Below the pieces are notes generated by a model. It was not told the DNA's origin, searched no databases, and saw only the letters and a list, made by a program, of their open reading frames with translations. From contig NZ_WQLV01000001.1 in assembly GCF_009753675.1 (NCBI RefSeq), forward strand, positions 496,001-560,000: a stretch of DNA of 64,000 bases, written 5' to 3'. Origin of the DNA: Parasedimentitalea huanghaiensis (GTDB taxonomy: Bacteria > Pseudomonadota > Alphaproteobacteria > Rhodobacterales > Rhodobacteraceae). Shown here one piece after another: positions 1 to 8,899 of this stretch (the stretch's first letter is position 1; the number at the start of each line of letters is the position of its first letter). Position numbers and translations under genes: made by a program.

Positions 1-37
1 CCGGTACCAGAGCGGGGAACCCGCCCCAGCATATGAT

Positions 38-94
38 TAACTATATATCGTGGTTGAAACCTGACAAGCCCCCAGTTTCCACTATATCTCGCAA
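38..94. promoter_or_regulatory. Pair of NrdR-box-like sites
   Basis: Two 16-base sites at 38-53 (TAACTATATATCGTGG) and 79-94 (CCACTATATCTCGCAA) match the usual NrdR box ACACTATATATAGTGT at 12 and 10 of 16 positions. Their centres are 41 bases apart, about four helical turns, and tandem sites on one helix face are typical of NrdR. They lie 77-133 bases upstream of the pseudouridine synthase gene, but could equally serve a leftward gene beginning outside the window. The match is visible; the function is inferred. Confidence 0.35.
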
Positions 95-149
95 TTAGCC
101 TATGCCGGAATTGTAACAGCAAAATGATAGCAGCCCTTGATTTGCCTTT

Positions 150-170
150 GCCCGCCTCGTATGGGCGGGC
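150..170. other. GC hairpin abutting the start codon of rluE
   Basis: GCCCGCC (150-156) and GGCGGGC (164-170) form a perfect 7-bp stem with a 7-base loop. The stem ends one base before the ATG at 171, so the purine-rich stretch that would act as ribosome binding site is inside the stem. It may lower translation, or be the trailing part of a terminator for something further left; there is no T tract after it. Confidence 0.4.
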
Positions 171-752
171 ATGACCCGTTTGATCCGCTTTAACAAACCC
201 TTTGATGTACTGCCGCAGTTTACTGATCGTGGCACAGCAGATGGGCCTCGCCGCACCCTGAGCGATTTCATTACCCTGCCTGGTGTTTATCCAGCCGGAC
301 GGCTTGACCGGGACAGCGAGGGCTTGATGTTGCTGACCGACCACGGCCCGCTCCAGGCCAAGATCTCGGACCCCAAGCACAAAATGGCTAAAACCTATTG
401 GGTGCAGGTCGAAGGCACCCCAGACATGGCCGCCCTGCAAGCACTTGCCCAGGGGGTCGAACTAAAAGACGGGCTGACCAAACCAGCCCAGGCCCGCGTC
501 ATCGACGAGCCAGAAAACCTTTGGCCGCGTACGCCGCCCATACGTGTTCGTAAAAACATACCCGACACATGGGTTGAGCTAACGCTTCGCGAAGGCCGCA
601 ACCGTCAGGTGCGCCGAATGACCGCTGCAGTGGGCCATCCGACCCTGCGACTGATCCGCTGGAAGATCGGAAACTGGACATTGGAAGGGCTGGAATCAGG
701 AACCTGGCAAAATGCCCCCCAAACGATCAAACCAACCCGAACGCGTCGCTAG
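171..752 (+). CDS. rluE: 23S rRNA pseudouridine synthase, RluE type
   Basis: This 193-residue protein is a small RsuA/RluB/E/F-family pseudouridine synthase, which isomerises a uridine in 23S rRNA (U2457 for E. coli RluE). The family motif [14 protein letters not shown], with the catalytic Asp, is at about residues 43-56. The downstream signature [18 protein letters not shown] is at about 140-157. There is no N-terminal S4 domain, which fits RluE rather than RluB or RluF. The ATG at 171 opens directly into the core fold and the length is normal for the family. The gene stands alone on the plus strand, with a structured non-coding stretch after it. Family assignment is firm; the exact target uridine is inferred. 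Confidence 0.9.
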   Translation: MTRLIRFNKPFDVLPQFTDRGTADGPRRTLSDFITLPGVYPAGRLDRDSEGLMLLTDHGPLQAKISDPKHKMAKTYWVQVEGTPDMAALQALAQGVELKDGLTKPAQARVIDEPENLWPRTPPIRVRKNIPDTWVELTLREGRNRQVRRMTAAVGHPTLRLIRWKIGNWTLEGLESGTWQNAPQTIKPTRTRR

Positions 753-1070
753 CGCATATGGGCCAACAATAACCTGAGCCAGCTGTTGCCAGTACTGCGT
801 ACGGTCAGATCACGAGATGTTCGGAACTACCATTCAGTATAGCGCCCAATCGCGATTACCGTCGGGTCTGACCCCCCCGACATCAGGATCAGGGCCCTGT
901 TTAAATCAGGGCGCTATTGAGATGCATTTACGCTCGGGGGATAAAATCCCCGGCCTACCCCGCTTGCGCGGTACCGCCGCTAGTATTTGCCTTTACCACC
1001 AGCTTGAATGCTGAAATCCAAACTGGATCAGAACCGGCAGGGATCTACCCTGTCGGCCCATAGACTGTGG
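753..1070. other. Non-coding stretch with nested inverted repeats
   Basis: No convincing gene is visible here. ATAGCGCCC (839-847) pairs perfectly with GGGCGCTAT (909-917). Inside that outer stem lie GTCGGG/CCCGAC (861-866, 876-881) and the palindrome AGGGCCCT (891-898). A further short stem GGGGAT/ATCCCC lies at 937-951. It may be the 3' end and terminator of the rluE transcript or a small structured RNA; no T tract follows. Confidence 0.4.
1034..1056 (-). terminator. Hairpin after the esterase gene
   Basis: CCGGCAGGG (1034-1042) and CCCTGTCGG (1048-1056) form a 9-bp stem with one G-T pair and a 5-base loop, 14 bases past the stop codon of the leftward esterase gene. The following minus-strand bases have only a short T run, so this is a weak intrinsic terminator at best. 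Confidence 0.4.
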
Positions 1071-1736
1071 TTACAACCCCAATTTGTCGCGCATAAAGGC
1101 CAGCGCAACACTCAGCCCATCCTGCGCTATTCCATGACCAGTTCCCTTTTGGATATGCGCAAACACATCCTGAAAGCCAGCTTCCTGCAAGGCTTCTGCG
1201 GCCTCAGGTAGCGACTGCGGTGGAACCACGTCATCCGCGTCTCCATGGACCAGCAGGATCGACATTTTGCTGACCACTTCATCCTTCAGCGTTTCCGGTG
1301 ACAGTAAGCGTCCCGAAAAGGCCACGATGCCCGCAACCGGATCTTCGCGACGCGGTGCGACATGCAACGCCATCATCGTGCCCTGGCTAAAGCCAAACAG
1401 GACCACCTGTTCGGGCAGCACGTCCTCGTCTACCATCAACGCATCAAGAAATGCATTCAGATCATCAATAGCCGACCGCATCCCGCGCTCAGATTCTTCC
1501 TCGGATGACCCGTCAATCCACGGGATAGGAAACCATTGGTACCCCATCGGCGCCCCAGCGCAGCGCTCAGGGGCATCAGGAGCAACAAACAGCGTATCCG
1601 GCAGATGTTCACCCAGAGGATCTGCCAACCCAAGCAGGTCAGCACCATTGGCCCCATAGCCATGCAGAAACACCACAACCGAACGGGTGGTGCCTGACAC
1701 AGGCTCTTTTCGTTCGGCGGTCAATACTCGAGTCAT
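1071..1736 (-). CDS. Phospholipase/carboxylesterase family alpha/beta hydrolase
   Basis: The 221-residue protein is a serine esterase of the Abhydrolase_2 (phospholipase/carboxylesterase, acyl-protein thioesterase-like) family. It opens with a strand carrying the oxyanion motif VVVFLHGYGANGADL, has the nucleophile elbow LFGFSQGTM, a late Asp in LLVHGDADDVVPP and a His in GTGHGIAQDG, giving a full Ser-Asp-His triad. The ATG at 1736 is preferred over an upstream in-frame start because AGAAGG lies just before it and because it overlaps the stop codon of the preceding glycosylase gene as ATGA, implying translational coupling. The natural substrate cannot be read from sequence; carboxylic ester hydrolysis is the family activity. 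Confidence 0.85.
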   Translation of the reverse strand: MTRVLTAERKEPVSGTTRSVVVFLHGYGANGADLLGLADPLGEHLPDTLFVAPDAPERCAGAPMGYQWFPIPWIDGSSEEESERGMRSAIDDLNAFLDALMVDEDVLPEQVVLFGFSQGTMMALHVAPRREDPVAGIVAFSGRLLSPETLKDEVVSKMSILLVHGDADDVVPPQSLPEAAEALQEAGFQDVFAHIQKGTGHGIAQDGLSVALAFMRDKLGL

Positions 1737-2377
1737 CTGATACCTTCTCTGGATTTTGCTACATGGTAATAGGAAAACAAAAGCCGCGCTGCAACCGATC
1801 GCCAAGGCGACCATGCCTCAGCCATCTTGCGCAACTCTTTTTCTTTTGGGCGGTCCGGCAATTCAAACAGCATTCTTGCGGCTTCCTGCAAGGCCAAATC
1901 CCCCGGTGCAAAAACATCCGCACGGCCAAGCGAAAACATTGCATAAATCTCTGCAGTCCAGGCTCCTATCCCAGAAACCGTGACCAATTGCTTCACTACC
2001 TCGGCATCAGGAACATCGCGCAAGGCATTGTAATCAATATTCGCTTCAGCCAAAGCACGCGCATATCGAACCTTCGGTCTGCTTAAACCTGCCGCTCGCA
2101 GCTCCTCTTCACTGGCTGCCATAACCTGAGACAATTCAGTAAGGTTGGCCTCCTCCATCCGCCGCCAAATGGCCCGCGCTGAGGCAACACTGACCTGTTG
2201 ACTGATAATTGCCGACAGTAATTCAGAAAATCCATCAGGCTTACGACGTAGCGGCAATGGGCCGGTTAATTCCAGCGCGGCCGCAAAACGCGGATCGTAA
2301 TGCGCCAACCACTCGGCCCCCTCCGCCACACAGGCATCACTCGATATTATGCGGCCAATTTTCTGATCTGACGCCAC
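1733..2377 (-). CDS. DNA-3-methyladenine glycosylase II, AlkA/HhH-GPD type
   Basis: The 214-residue protein belongs to the helix-hairpin-helix GPD superfamily of base-excision glycosylases that remove alkylated purines. Visible hallmarks are the SAIISQQVSVASA helix, the hairpin motif VSGIGAWTAEIYAMFSLGR, and the catalytic Asp in DVFAPGDLALQEA. It lacks the N-terminal domain of E. coli AlkA and is close to the short AlkA-like enzymes of alphaproteobacteria. The reading frame stays open upstream to 2602, but the GTG at 2377 is chosen because AGCAGGAG lies 6 bases before it and because conserved sequence begins only there. It is followed by the overlapping esterase gene and is divergent from the MFS transporter gene across about 96 bases. 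Confidence 0.85.
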   Translation of the reverse strand: MASDQKIGRIISSDACVAEGAEWLAHYDPRFAAALELTGPLPLRRKPDGFSELLSAIISQQVSVASARAIWRRMEEANLTELSQVMAASEEELRAAGLSRPKVRYARALAEANIDYNALRDVPDAEVVKQLVTVSGIGAWTAEIYAMFSLGRADVFAPGDLALQEAARMLFELPDRPKEKELRKMAEAWSPWRSVAARLLFSYYHVAKSREGIR

Positions 2378-2473
2378 GTCATTCTCCTGCTTCACAATCA
2401 CTTGCAGATTAGCCGCAGGTTCCAGCGCAGCAAGCGACTTGTGCCCACTGTTTTTCGCAGCTACGCAGTCGCC

Positions 2474-3697
2474 ATGACAATTAGTATGACCACTCACGAT
2501 GACCGTGCCGCCAAACGCAATGTCGCCATTCTGGTAATGGCGCAGGCTTTCCTTGGCTCGCAAATGCCCATCATCTTCATCGTTGGCGGCTTGGCTGGCC
2601 AATCCCTGGCCTCTAACGCCTGTTTTGCAACCTTGCCAATCTCGCTGATTGTTCTTGGCTCGATGTTGTCGGCCACACCTATTTCAGCCATCATGCAGAA
2701 ATGGGGTCGCAGGTTCGGGTTTATTATTGGCGCTCTGGGTGGCGCCGTCGGCGCTATGGTTGGTGCTTATGGTCTATACCTTGGGTCATTCCCCATTTTC
2801 CTAGCTGGGAGTTTCCTGACAGGGGTCTACATGAGCGCGCAGGGTTTTTACCGCTTTGCGGCAGCAGACACGGCCAGCGAAGGCTTTCGACCCAAAGCCA
2901 TTTCATACGTAATGGCAGGTGGTTTGCTCTCCGCAATCATTGGCCCACAACTGGTCAAAGCCACCAGCGATGCCTTTGTCATTCCATTTTTGGGCGCCTA
3001 TATGGCGGTGATCGCAATCAACGTAATTGGCGCGCTCCTATTCCTGTTTCTCGACATCCCCAAGCCCGCTGCCCCTAGTGCAGACGCGCCGCATGGTCGG
3101 ACCCGTTGGGAGCTATTGAAAACGCCCCGCATTGCCGTTGCAGTGATCTGCGCCATGGTTTCATACGCTTTGATGAACCTGGTGATGACATCAACCCCGC
3201 TTGCTGTGGTTGGCTGCGGGTTCACCCAAAACAATGCGGCTGACGTGGTCACAATGCATGTACTGGCGATGTACATCCCTTCGTTCTTCACCGGTCACCT
3301 GATCTCCCGCTTTGGTGTGGAAAAGGTAGTTGCCGCGGGTCTGGTCATTTTGGCTGGCGCAGGCGCTGTAGCCCTGAATGGGGTTGAACTAAGCAACTTC
3401 TTTGTTGCGCTAATTCTCCTGGGACTGGGCTGGAACTTTGGTTTCATCGGTGCCACCACCATGTTGGCTGGGGCCCATGAACCACACGAACGTGGCCGGA
3501 TGCAGGGTCTAAACGATCTGCTGGTCTTTGGCGGCGTGACCTTTGCCTCGCTGTCCTCAGGCGGCTTGATGAACTGCTCGGGCGGTAATCCGGTAGAAGG
3601 CTGGAACGCAGTCAATATGGCAATGGCACCGTTCCTGGTACTGGCTGGAGGTGCACTGATGTGGCTGACCCTTCGCCCACAAGAAAGCTATTCATAG
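2474..3697 (+). CDS. MFS transporter
   Basis: The 407-residue protein is a major facilitator superfamily permease with about 12 hydrophobic segments, located in the inner membrane. A charged cytoplasmic loop around residues 195-215 (after FLFLDIPK, before RTRWELLK) separates two six-helix halves. An MFS loop 2-3 pattern follows helix 2 (IMQKWGRRFG). The substrate is not evident. The frame is open from 2402, but ATG 2474 is preferred because the earlier residues are not family-like; a second ATG at 2486 is also possible. It is divergent from the AlkA-type gene, so the two share the short promoter region 2378-2473. Confidence 0.8.
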   Translation: MTISMTTHDDRAAKRNVAILVMAQAFLGSQMPIIFIVGGLAGQSLASNACFATLPISLIVLGSMLSATPISAIMQKWGRRFGFIIGALGGAVGAMVGAYGLYLGSFPIFLAGSFLTGVYMSAQGFYRFAAADTASEGFRPKAISYVMAGGLLSAIIGPQLVKATSDAFVIPFLGAYMAVIAINVIGALLFLFLDIPKPAAPSADAPHGRTRWELLKTPRIAVAVICAMVSYALMNLVMTSTPLAVVGCGFTQNNAADVVTMHVLAMYIPSFFTGHLISRFGVEKVVAAGLVILAGAGAVALNGVELSNFFVALILLGLGWNFGFIGATTMLAGAHEPHERGRMQGLNDLLVFGGVTFASLSSGGLMNCSGGNPVEGWNAVNMAMAPFLVLAGGALMWLTLRPQESYS

Positions 3698-3701
3698 CAA
3701 G

Positions 3702-3726
3702 ATTGGGGCGCTACCAGCGCCCCAAT
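3702..3726. terminator. Perfect hairpin between convergent genes
   Basis: ATTGGGGCGCT (3702-3712) and AGCGCCCCAAT (3716-3726) pair perfectly over 11 bp with a 3-base loop. The hairpin lies between the convergent MFS gene and phytoene-synthase-like gene and covers the stop codon of the latter. There is no T tract on either side, so it may act as a barrier or 3'-end protector rather than a classical terminator. Confidence 0.55.
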
Positions 3727-4487
3727 GCTGCGCGCCACAAAAGACCTGAGCGACGGTTGAATTCGCTTAGTCCCAAAGCGCCCTGTACAACCCGTTCAGG
3801 CTGTTTGATGGCCTGTTTTAAAATACCTTCGGCCTGCCATCCTGCCAACAGGGCAACACCGGACTGTGTTGAAACCCGCCCAGAATTTTTACGGGCATTC
3901 AACAACCGTTCCAGTGCCTTACGTGCCAAAGCTCGCACTCCTTCTGGTGTCCCATCCAAAAGTGGAACTCGTTTTTGGGCTTCCAGTTCCGGGATTGCTC
4001 GCAACCAATTTGCCACCCCGACACCATAAGCGAAATCACGCACGACACCCTCATCCGCTGGGCCCAGTGCCCCTGCAGCCATCCACATTAGCCCCCCCGA
4101 TGTAGAATCGATATAAGCGTCGAACTCCGCCTCATCCGCAAAGGGGTCGCGGTAGATGTCCCAGCGCCGCGCCTCAGCCATTGCATCAATGACACGCGCC
4201 AGTTCGGGTTTCAGCAACCGCGCTAAAGGTGTGGCCACAAAATGCCGCCGTACCGACTGACCTGCAGCAATCTCAGTTCCCAGATCACGCCACCACTGTA
4301 GTCTCATTTCAGCGATCATGCTCTCCGAGCTGGCCCAAGGCGCACGCGACAGCTCTACATTGAAAGCATAGATCGCAAACAGCACCTCACGTGCGGCGAC
4401 TGGCGCAGCCATAACAGCCTGAAACCGGTCCACATCTCCAGTCTGCACCAGCTCGGCACAAGACCGCAGATCATCATCAAAACCCAT
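3711..4487 (-). CDS. Squalene/phytoene synthase family protein, likely non-catalytic
   Basis: The 258-residue protein has the all-helical squalene/phytoene synthase fold. Recognisable parts are EVLFAIYAFNVELSRAPW (about residues 35-53), MRLQWWRDL, and ANWLRAIPELEAQKRVPLLD (about 160-180). In true prenyl synthases the first position has an Asp-rich DxxxD motif and the second NxLRDxxED; here both lack the acidic pairs (NVELS and NWLRAIPE). This resembles the NDUFAF6-like branch linked to respiratory complex I assembly rather than carotenoid synthesis. That functional reading is inference. The ATG at 4487 has GAGGA 8 bases upstream; the gene overlaps the end of the upstream hydrolase gene by 11 bases. 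Confidence 0.75.
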   Translation of the reverse strand: MGFDDDLRSCAELVQTGDVDRFQAVMAAPVAAREVLFAIYAFNVELSRAPWASSESMIAEMRLQWWRDLGTEIAAGQSVRRHFVATPLARLLKPELARVIDAMAEARRWDIYRDPFADEAEFDAYIDSTSGGLMWMAAGALGPADEGVVRDFAYGVGVANWLRAIPELEAQKRVPLLDGTPEGVRALARKALERLLNARKNSGRVSTQSGVALLAGWQAEGILKQAIKQPERVVQGALGLSEFNRRSGLLWRAALGRW

Positions 4488-5451
4488 CCAAATAGTCCTC
4501 AATCGCGGCTAATGCCTGCGGTGAATCTACGATATCCAAATGTCCTGTTTCAGGAACAATGTGATATCGACCTTTTGCCGTTTGCGCCGACATCAGCGGC
4601 TCGAATTGTTGTGCCAGAAAAGCCTCGTCCTGCTCACCCACAACAACAAGAAAGGGTGGCAAGCTACAGATATCAGTCAAATAATCAGACCTCGGCGCAT
4701 AACTGACATTCATTCGGTATGAATATTGTGTTGTCGCAAGATCCCCTAGTGGTCCGTCCAAAACGGCTTTTGGCATATTAAACTCAATCACCGAAACAGA
4801 GTTCAACAGCTCAATACCAACAGCATTTAACATGCTAAGGCCGATAATGCGCCGGGTAAGCGGTCGCGCCCATCCACCAGAATTTTCTCGAGCCGTTGGC
4901 GCGTTGTACTTCAAAAACGGCGCCAGCAAGATTGCGCCATCCAGCATATCGCCATGTGAACCACCTGCCATCCGTACTGCCAGACCACCGCCTGACGAAT
5001 GTCCGAGCAACACTACTTTTTGCGCCGGGGCCCGCTCTGCATCTATCAGATCAGCCAAGTCATCTTCAAGCTGGCCAATGTAATCTACATCCCCACGCCG
5101 ACCCGGCTTGGCGCCATGGCCACGCAGGTCTGGAACCAAAATACGGCCATACTTCAAAAGGTTCTTCGACAGACTGGTAAACTGCAACCCGTTCCAACCA
5201 GAGCCGTGCAGCAAAAGGATCAATGGCCCATCTGCGCCCGAGGTATATTCGCGCACCTGCAGGTCGTAGCCATCGCGCATTGTTACAGCGTGGGGAATTG
5301 GCGCATCGTCGCTTTTGGCCAAGACCTGAGTGAAGTCCAACCCGCCGTCAATGAACCTACCACTGGGTCGCTGCGAGACAATCAGCCCCAGTGCCAACAC
5401 CCCGGACCCAACAATGCCATAGACGACACAGCGCAACAGGGTTGCGATCAC
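4477..5451 (-). CDS. Membrane-anchored alpha/beta hydrolase
   Basis: The 324-residue protein begins with a hydrophobic segment (about residues 5-26), probably a membrane anchor or uncleaved signal, followed by an alpha/beta hydrolase domain. The oxyanion loop is LILLLHGSGWNG, the nucleophile elbow is VLLGHSSGGGLAVRMAGG, and the late His is in VPETGHLDIVDSP. It looks like a lysophospholipase or monoglyceride-lipase-type serine hydrolase, though the substrate is not deducible. The GTG start at 5451 overlaps the citramalate synthase stop (GTGA), and its own 3' end overlaps the next gene, so the three leftward genes form a translationally coupled series. Confidence 0.8.
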   Translation of the reverse strand: MIATLLRCVVYGIVGSGVLALGLIVSQRPSGRFIDGGLDFTQVLAKSDDAPIPHAVTMRDGYDLQVREYTSGADGPLILLLHGSGWNGLQFTSLSKNLLKYGRILVPDLRGHGAKPGRRGDVDYIGQLEDDLADLIDAERAPAQKVVLLGHSSGGGLAVRMAGGSHGDMLDGAILLAPFLKYNAPTARENSGGWARPLTRRIIGLSMLNAVGIELLNSVSVIEFNMPKAVLDGPLGDLATTQYSYRMNVSYAPRSDYLTDICSLPPFLVVVGEQDEAFLAQQFEPLMSAQTAKGRYHIVPETGHLDIVDSPQALAAIEDYLDGF

Positions 5452-7067
5452 TTGGCCTCTCCGTCACGGACCAGTTTCCAGCGTATTGCATCCAGCAACG
5501 CCTCGAACGAGGCATCTATTATGTTTGGACTGACGCCAACGGTGGACCAACGTCGGCCTGTGTCATCTTCACTGTCGATGATGACACGGGTCACCGCTTC
5601 GGTGCCGCCTTGTGTTATTCTCACTTTGAAATCCACCAGACGCATGTCGTCAAGCACCGCCGAATACCGCCCAAGGTCCTTTATCAGCGCCTTGGCCAAC
5701 GCGTTCACTGGCCCTCGGTCACTGCCGGTTTCATCAACCGATTCACTGACCGACAGCCGCTTTTCGCCATCAACCTTAACAACCACAACGGCCTCTGACA
5801 GGCTGATCATCCGGTTGTACTTATTCTTGCGACGCTCAACGGTGACTTTATACCGTTTGACCTCAAAGAACTCAGGAAGTTGTCCCAGTTCGGCCCGAGC
5901 CAATAGTTCAAAACTGCCCTGCGCAGTGTCATAGGAATAGCCAAGATCCTCGCGGACCTTGATTTGTTCCAGAATTCGACCCAACGCCGGATTGCCCTTT
6001 TCGACATCCAGCCCGGCTTCTGTCAATCTTCTGCGAAGGTTGCTTTGCCCGGCCTGATTTGACATCGGAATGATGCGCGCATTGCCCACCAGTTCGGGTT
6101 CAATATGTTCATAAGTCGTAGGATCTTTCAGGATCGCGCTGGCATGCAGCCCAGCCTTATGCGCAAATGCCGAAGCCCCGACATATGCCGCCTGCCGCAT
6201 TGGCACCCGGTTCAGTATATCGTCCAGCATTCTGCTCACATGGGTCAACTGTGCAAGCGCACCCCGGTTCACACCAATGTCAAATTGGCTTGCGTAGGGC
6301 TCTTTTAACAGCAACGTCGGGATCAATGAGGTCAAGTTGGCATTGCCACACCGTTCCCCCAGCCCGTTCAAGGTCCCTTGAACCTGCCGCACACCAGCCT
6401 CTACAGCTGCCAGCGAACAGGCCACAGCATTTTCAGTGTCGTTATGAGTGTGGATACCTAAACGCTCACCGGGCAGTCCAGCCGCGATCACCTCTGCGAC
6501 GATGCGGTGCACTTCACTTGGCAGCGCGCCACCATTGGTGTCACACAGCACAACCCAGCGCGCGCCAGCATCCAGTGCGGCGCGACAAGCGGCAATCGCA
6601 TACCCCGGATTATCCTTATACCCATCAAAGAAATGCTCGGCGTCATACAGCGCTTCACGCCCCTGTGCCACGATATGAGCAATCGAGGCGCGGATGTTTT
6701 CGATGTTCTCTTCCAGCGAAATACCAAGCGCAGCCGTCACATGGTAGTCATGTGCCTTACCTACCAGACACACCGACTGCGTCCCCGCGTTCATCACTGC
6801 CGCCAGCACATCGTCATTCTCGGCTGAACGACCGGCCCGTTTGGTCATCCCAAAGGCGGTCAAGCGCGCCTTGGTTTTGGGCGCCTCGTCAAAGAACGCG
6901 CTATCGGTCGGATTTGCTCCGGGCCAGCCACCTTCGATATAATCTACACCTAGGTCGTCCAATGCCTGGGCAATCTGCTTTTTTTCGGCAGTGGAGAACT
7001 GCACACCTTGGGTTTGTTGTCCATCACGTAACGTGGTGTCGTAAAGATAGAGCCGTTCTTTGGTCAC
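5448..7067 (-). CDS. cimA: (R)-citramalate synthase
   Basis: The 539-residue protein condenses acetyl-CoA with pyruvate to citramalate, the first step of the threonine-independent isoleucine route, and belongs to the LeuA/homocitrate synthase family. The N-terminal HMGL-like barrel carries the metal and catalytic motif DTTLRDGQQTQGVQF (residues about 10-24), the GIHTHNDTENA metal-binding His pair, and GLGERCGNANL. A C-terminal regulatory LeuA dimer domain follows from about residue 390. The family length and the DTTLRDGQQT variant point to CimA rather than LeuA. The GTG at 7067 is chosen since GGGGGG stands 7 bases before it. It is the first gene of a leftward group with an overlapping hydrolase gene. 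Confidence 0.9.
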   Translation of the reverse strand: MTKERLYLYDTTLRDGQQTQGVQFSTAEKKQIAQALDDLGVDYIEGGWPGANPTDSAFFDEAPKTKARLTAFGMTKRAGRSAENDDVLAAVMNAGTQSVCLVGKAHDYHVTAALGISLEENIENIRASIAHIVAQGREALYDAEHFFDGYKDNPGYAIAACRAALDAGARWVVLCDTNGGALPSEVHRIVAEVIAAGLPGERLGIHTHNDTENAVACSLAAVEAGVRQVQGTLNGLGERCGNANLTSLIPTLLLKEPYASQFDIGVNRGALAQLTHVSRMLDDILNRVPMRQAAYVGASAFAHKAGLHASAILKDPTTYEHIEPELVGNARIIPMSNQAGQSNLRRRLTEAGLDVEKGNPALGRILEQIKVREDLGYSYDTAQGSFELLARAELGQLPEFFEVKRYKVTVERRKNKYNRMISLSEAVVVVKVDGEKRLSVSESVDETGSDRGPVNALAKALIKDLGRYSAVLDDMRLVDFKVRITQGGTEAVTRVIIDSEDDTGRRWSTVGVSPNIIDASFEALLDAIRWKLVRDGEAK

Positions 7068-7128
7068 GCCACGGCCCCCCAATATAAATCAGATCCGTGC
7101 CTTTGGCACAGACAGCGCCCGACCTTCA

Positions 7129-7158
7129 CCATGGGAGGGCGCTTCACGCCTCCCATGG
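7129..7158 (-). terminator. Hairpin between cysS and cimA
   Basis: CCATGGGAGG (7129-7138) pairs with CCTCCCATGG (7149-7158) across a 10-base loop, and the stem can be extended by CG/CG past a single bulged base. It lies 33 bases past the cysS stop. There is no T tract on the minus strand, so termination is plausible but weakly supported. Confidence 0.45.
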
Positions 7159-7191
7159 ATCGGTCGCTGTTCCACATTGGTTCAGCTGATT

Positions 7192-8574
7192 TCATGACAG
7201 TCCCTCCAGTTTGGAAGCATCAAAGCCTGGCCCCGGAACCAGTTCCACCCCTGCCTTGCTCATCCGGACCTCCAGACCAGCGTCAACAAAACCTGCCTTC
7301 AACCGGTCCACTTCAGAAAAATCTTTACTCGCCATGGCCGCGGCACGTGCCTCGGAAAGCAGGACTTCAAAGTTAGACAAATCGATATCGGCAGTCTGAG
7401 CCCAATCGCCAATATCATCGGTGAGCAGCCCAACCAATTGCCCTGACGCCAGCAACCCAGCTGCATCACCAGCCGCAGCCAGTTTATGCAGTTCAGTAAT
7501 GGCACCCGCAGTATTCAGGTCATCCGACAGCGCCTCGACAACCACGGCAGCAGCGTTGGCGGCGGGTTCGATACCCGCCGTCAGCGCCCGCCATTTACGC
7601 AGAGTAGCCTCCGCTTCCTTTGCTTTTTTGTCGGTCCAGTCCATCGGTTTACGATAATGGGTCGACAAAAACACCAAACGGATCACTTCTCCCGGAACGC
7701 CCTGCTCCAGCAAGTCCCTGACGGTAAAGAAATTTCCCAGGCTCTTGGACATCTTTTTGCCCTCAACCTGCAACATTTCATTGTGCAGCCATACTTTTGC
7801 AAAGCTATCATCGCCATTTGCGCAGCAGCTTTGCGCAATCTCATTTTCATGGTGCGGGAACATCAAGTCATTGCCACCACCGTGGATGTCAAAGGTATCC
7901 CCCAGCAGCTCAAACGACATGGCAGAACATTCGATGTGCCAGCCAGGACGTCCACGACCCCAGGGGCTGTCCCAGCCCGGCTGTGTCTCGTCCGATGGCT
8001 TCCACAGAACAAAGTCCATCGGGTTGCGTTTATAAGGCGCCACCTCAACCCGAGCGCCAGCAATCATGTCATCGACCGACCGGCCAGACAGCTTTCCATA
8101 GCCCTGCTTCCAGCTGTCTACCGCAAACAACACATGACCTTCTGCTTCATAGGCATGGCCTTTTGCGATCAGCTGTTCAATCATTGTCACCATCTGCGGA
8201 ATGTACTGCGTGGCACGCGGCATGTGGTCCGGCTCAATGGCCCCCAAGGCAGCCATATCATCGAGAAACCACTGGATGGTTTCATCGGTAATCACCCCAA
8301 TATCACGGCCGCTCTCTGCTGCACGAGTGTTGATTTTGTCGTCAACATCAGTGAAATTTCGCACATAGGTCACCCGATCCGCACCATAGGTTTGGCGTAG
8401 CAATCGGTTCAATATGTCGAAGACGACCACCGGGCGTGCATTGCCTAGATGGGCGCGGTCATAGACTGTTGGGCCACAGACATACATCCGCACATTATCC
8501 GGATTAATCGGCGTAAAGACCTCTTTTGTGCGGGTCTTGGTGTTGTGCAGTTTGATCACGGTCTCGGTCCTCAT
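7192..8574 (-). CDS. cysS: Cysteinyl-tRNA synthetase
   Basis: The 460-residue protein charges tRNA-Cys with cysteine in the cytoplasm. It is a class I synthetase: the HIGH-like box is in [15 protein letters not shown] (about residues 34-48) and the KMSKS loop is [11 protein letters not shown] (about 275-285). Zinc ligands are suggested by the Cys at position 33, the Cys in [10 protein letters not shown] and the HHENE motif. The anticodon-binding DALR-like helical part occupies the last 110 residues. The ATG at 8574 gives a normal N-terminus (I-LHNT motif). The gene stands in a leftward position, with cimA 124 bases downstream and a divergent aminotransferase upstream. Confidence 0.95.
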   Translation of the reverse strand: MRTETVIKLHNTKTRTKEVFTPINPDNVRMYVCGPTVYDRAHLGNARPVVVFDILNRLLRQTYGADRVTYVRNFTDVDDKINTRAAESGRDIGVITDETIQWFLDDMAALGAIEPDHMPRATQYIPQMVTMIEQLIAKGHAYEAEGHVLFAVDSWKQGYGKLSGRSVDDMIAGARVEVAPYKRNPMDFVLWKPSDETQPGWDSPWGRGRPGWHIECSAMSFELLGDTFDIHGGGNDLMFPHHENEIAQSCCANGDDSFAKVWLHNEMLQVEGKKMSKSLGNFFTVRDLLEQGVPGEVIRLVFLSTHYRKPMDWTDKKAKEAEATLRKWRALTAGIEPAANAAAVVVEALSDDLNTAGAITELHKLAAAGDAAGLLASGQLVGLLTDDIGDWAQTADIDLSNFEVLLSEARAAAMASKDFSEVDRLKAGFVDAGLEVRMSKAGVELVPGPGFDASKLEGLS

Positions 8575-8899
8575 GACAGATTCTTAGTAGGGCACGAGCA
8601 AGTGCCTGGCGCGCAGCGCGGGCTTAGCAATTTGTCAGATAGATTGAAACGACAGATACCGGCCCGCTGGGTTGATCAGCAGGTAATGCAGCAAATAATA
8701 ATGGTGCGGGTCTGGTTCATGCGCCGTGGATAACACGACTAACACGCTTCGCCAAGCCTGTTCTGACGACTCCCGATTCACAAAGCCAATACCAGCGACT
8801 GGGCTCCGCAATGTCGCAAACGAACGATGCTGTCGCAGTCAGTCTTGACAGCCTTCGTGATGCCTGCCCCCTTCGGGGTTTGTAGACAGGAGGGCCGCA
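8575..8899. other. Divergent intergenic region
   Basis: This 325-base stretch between the divergent cysS and aminotransferase genes holds no plausible gene. A short stem CCCC/GGGG at 8868-8878 and CCTG/CAGG at 8863-8866 and 8887-8890 would pair around the aminotransferase ribosome binding site, but both are short. Promoters for both genes must lie here; I cannot place them with confidence. Confidence 0.4.

Noticed and set aside
4999-5934. 311-codon plus-strand ORF
   Set aside because: Antisense to the hydrolase and cimA genes; no protein features.
6167-7087. 306-codon plus-strand ORF
   Set aside because: It is antisense to cimA, whose protein is fully conserved; the ORF has no recognisable domain and a shadow-like composition.
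7486-8400. 304-codon plus-strand ORF
   Set aside because: Antisense to cysS without family features; a shadow of the synthetase gene.
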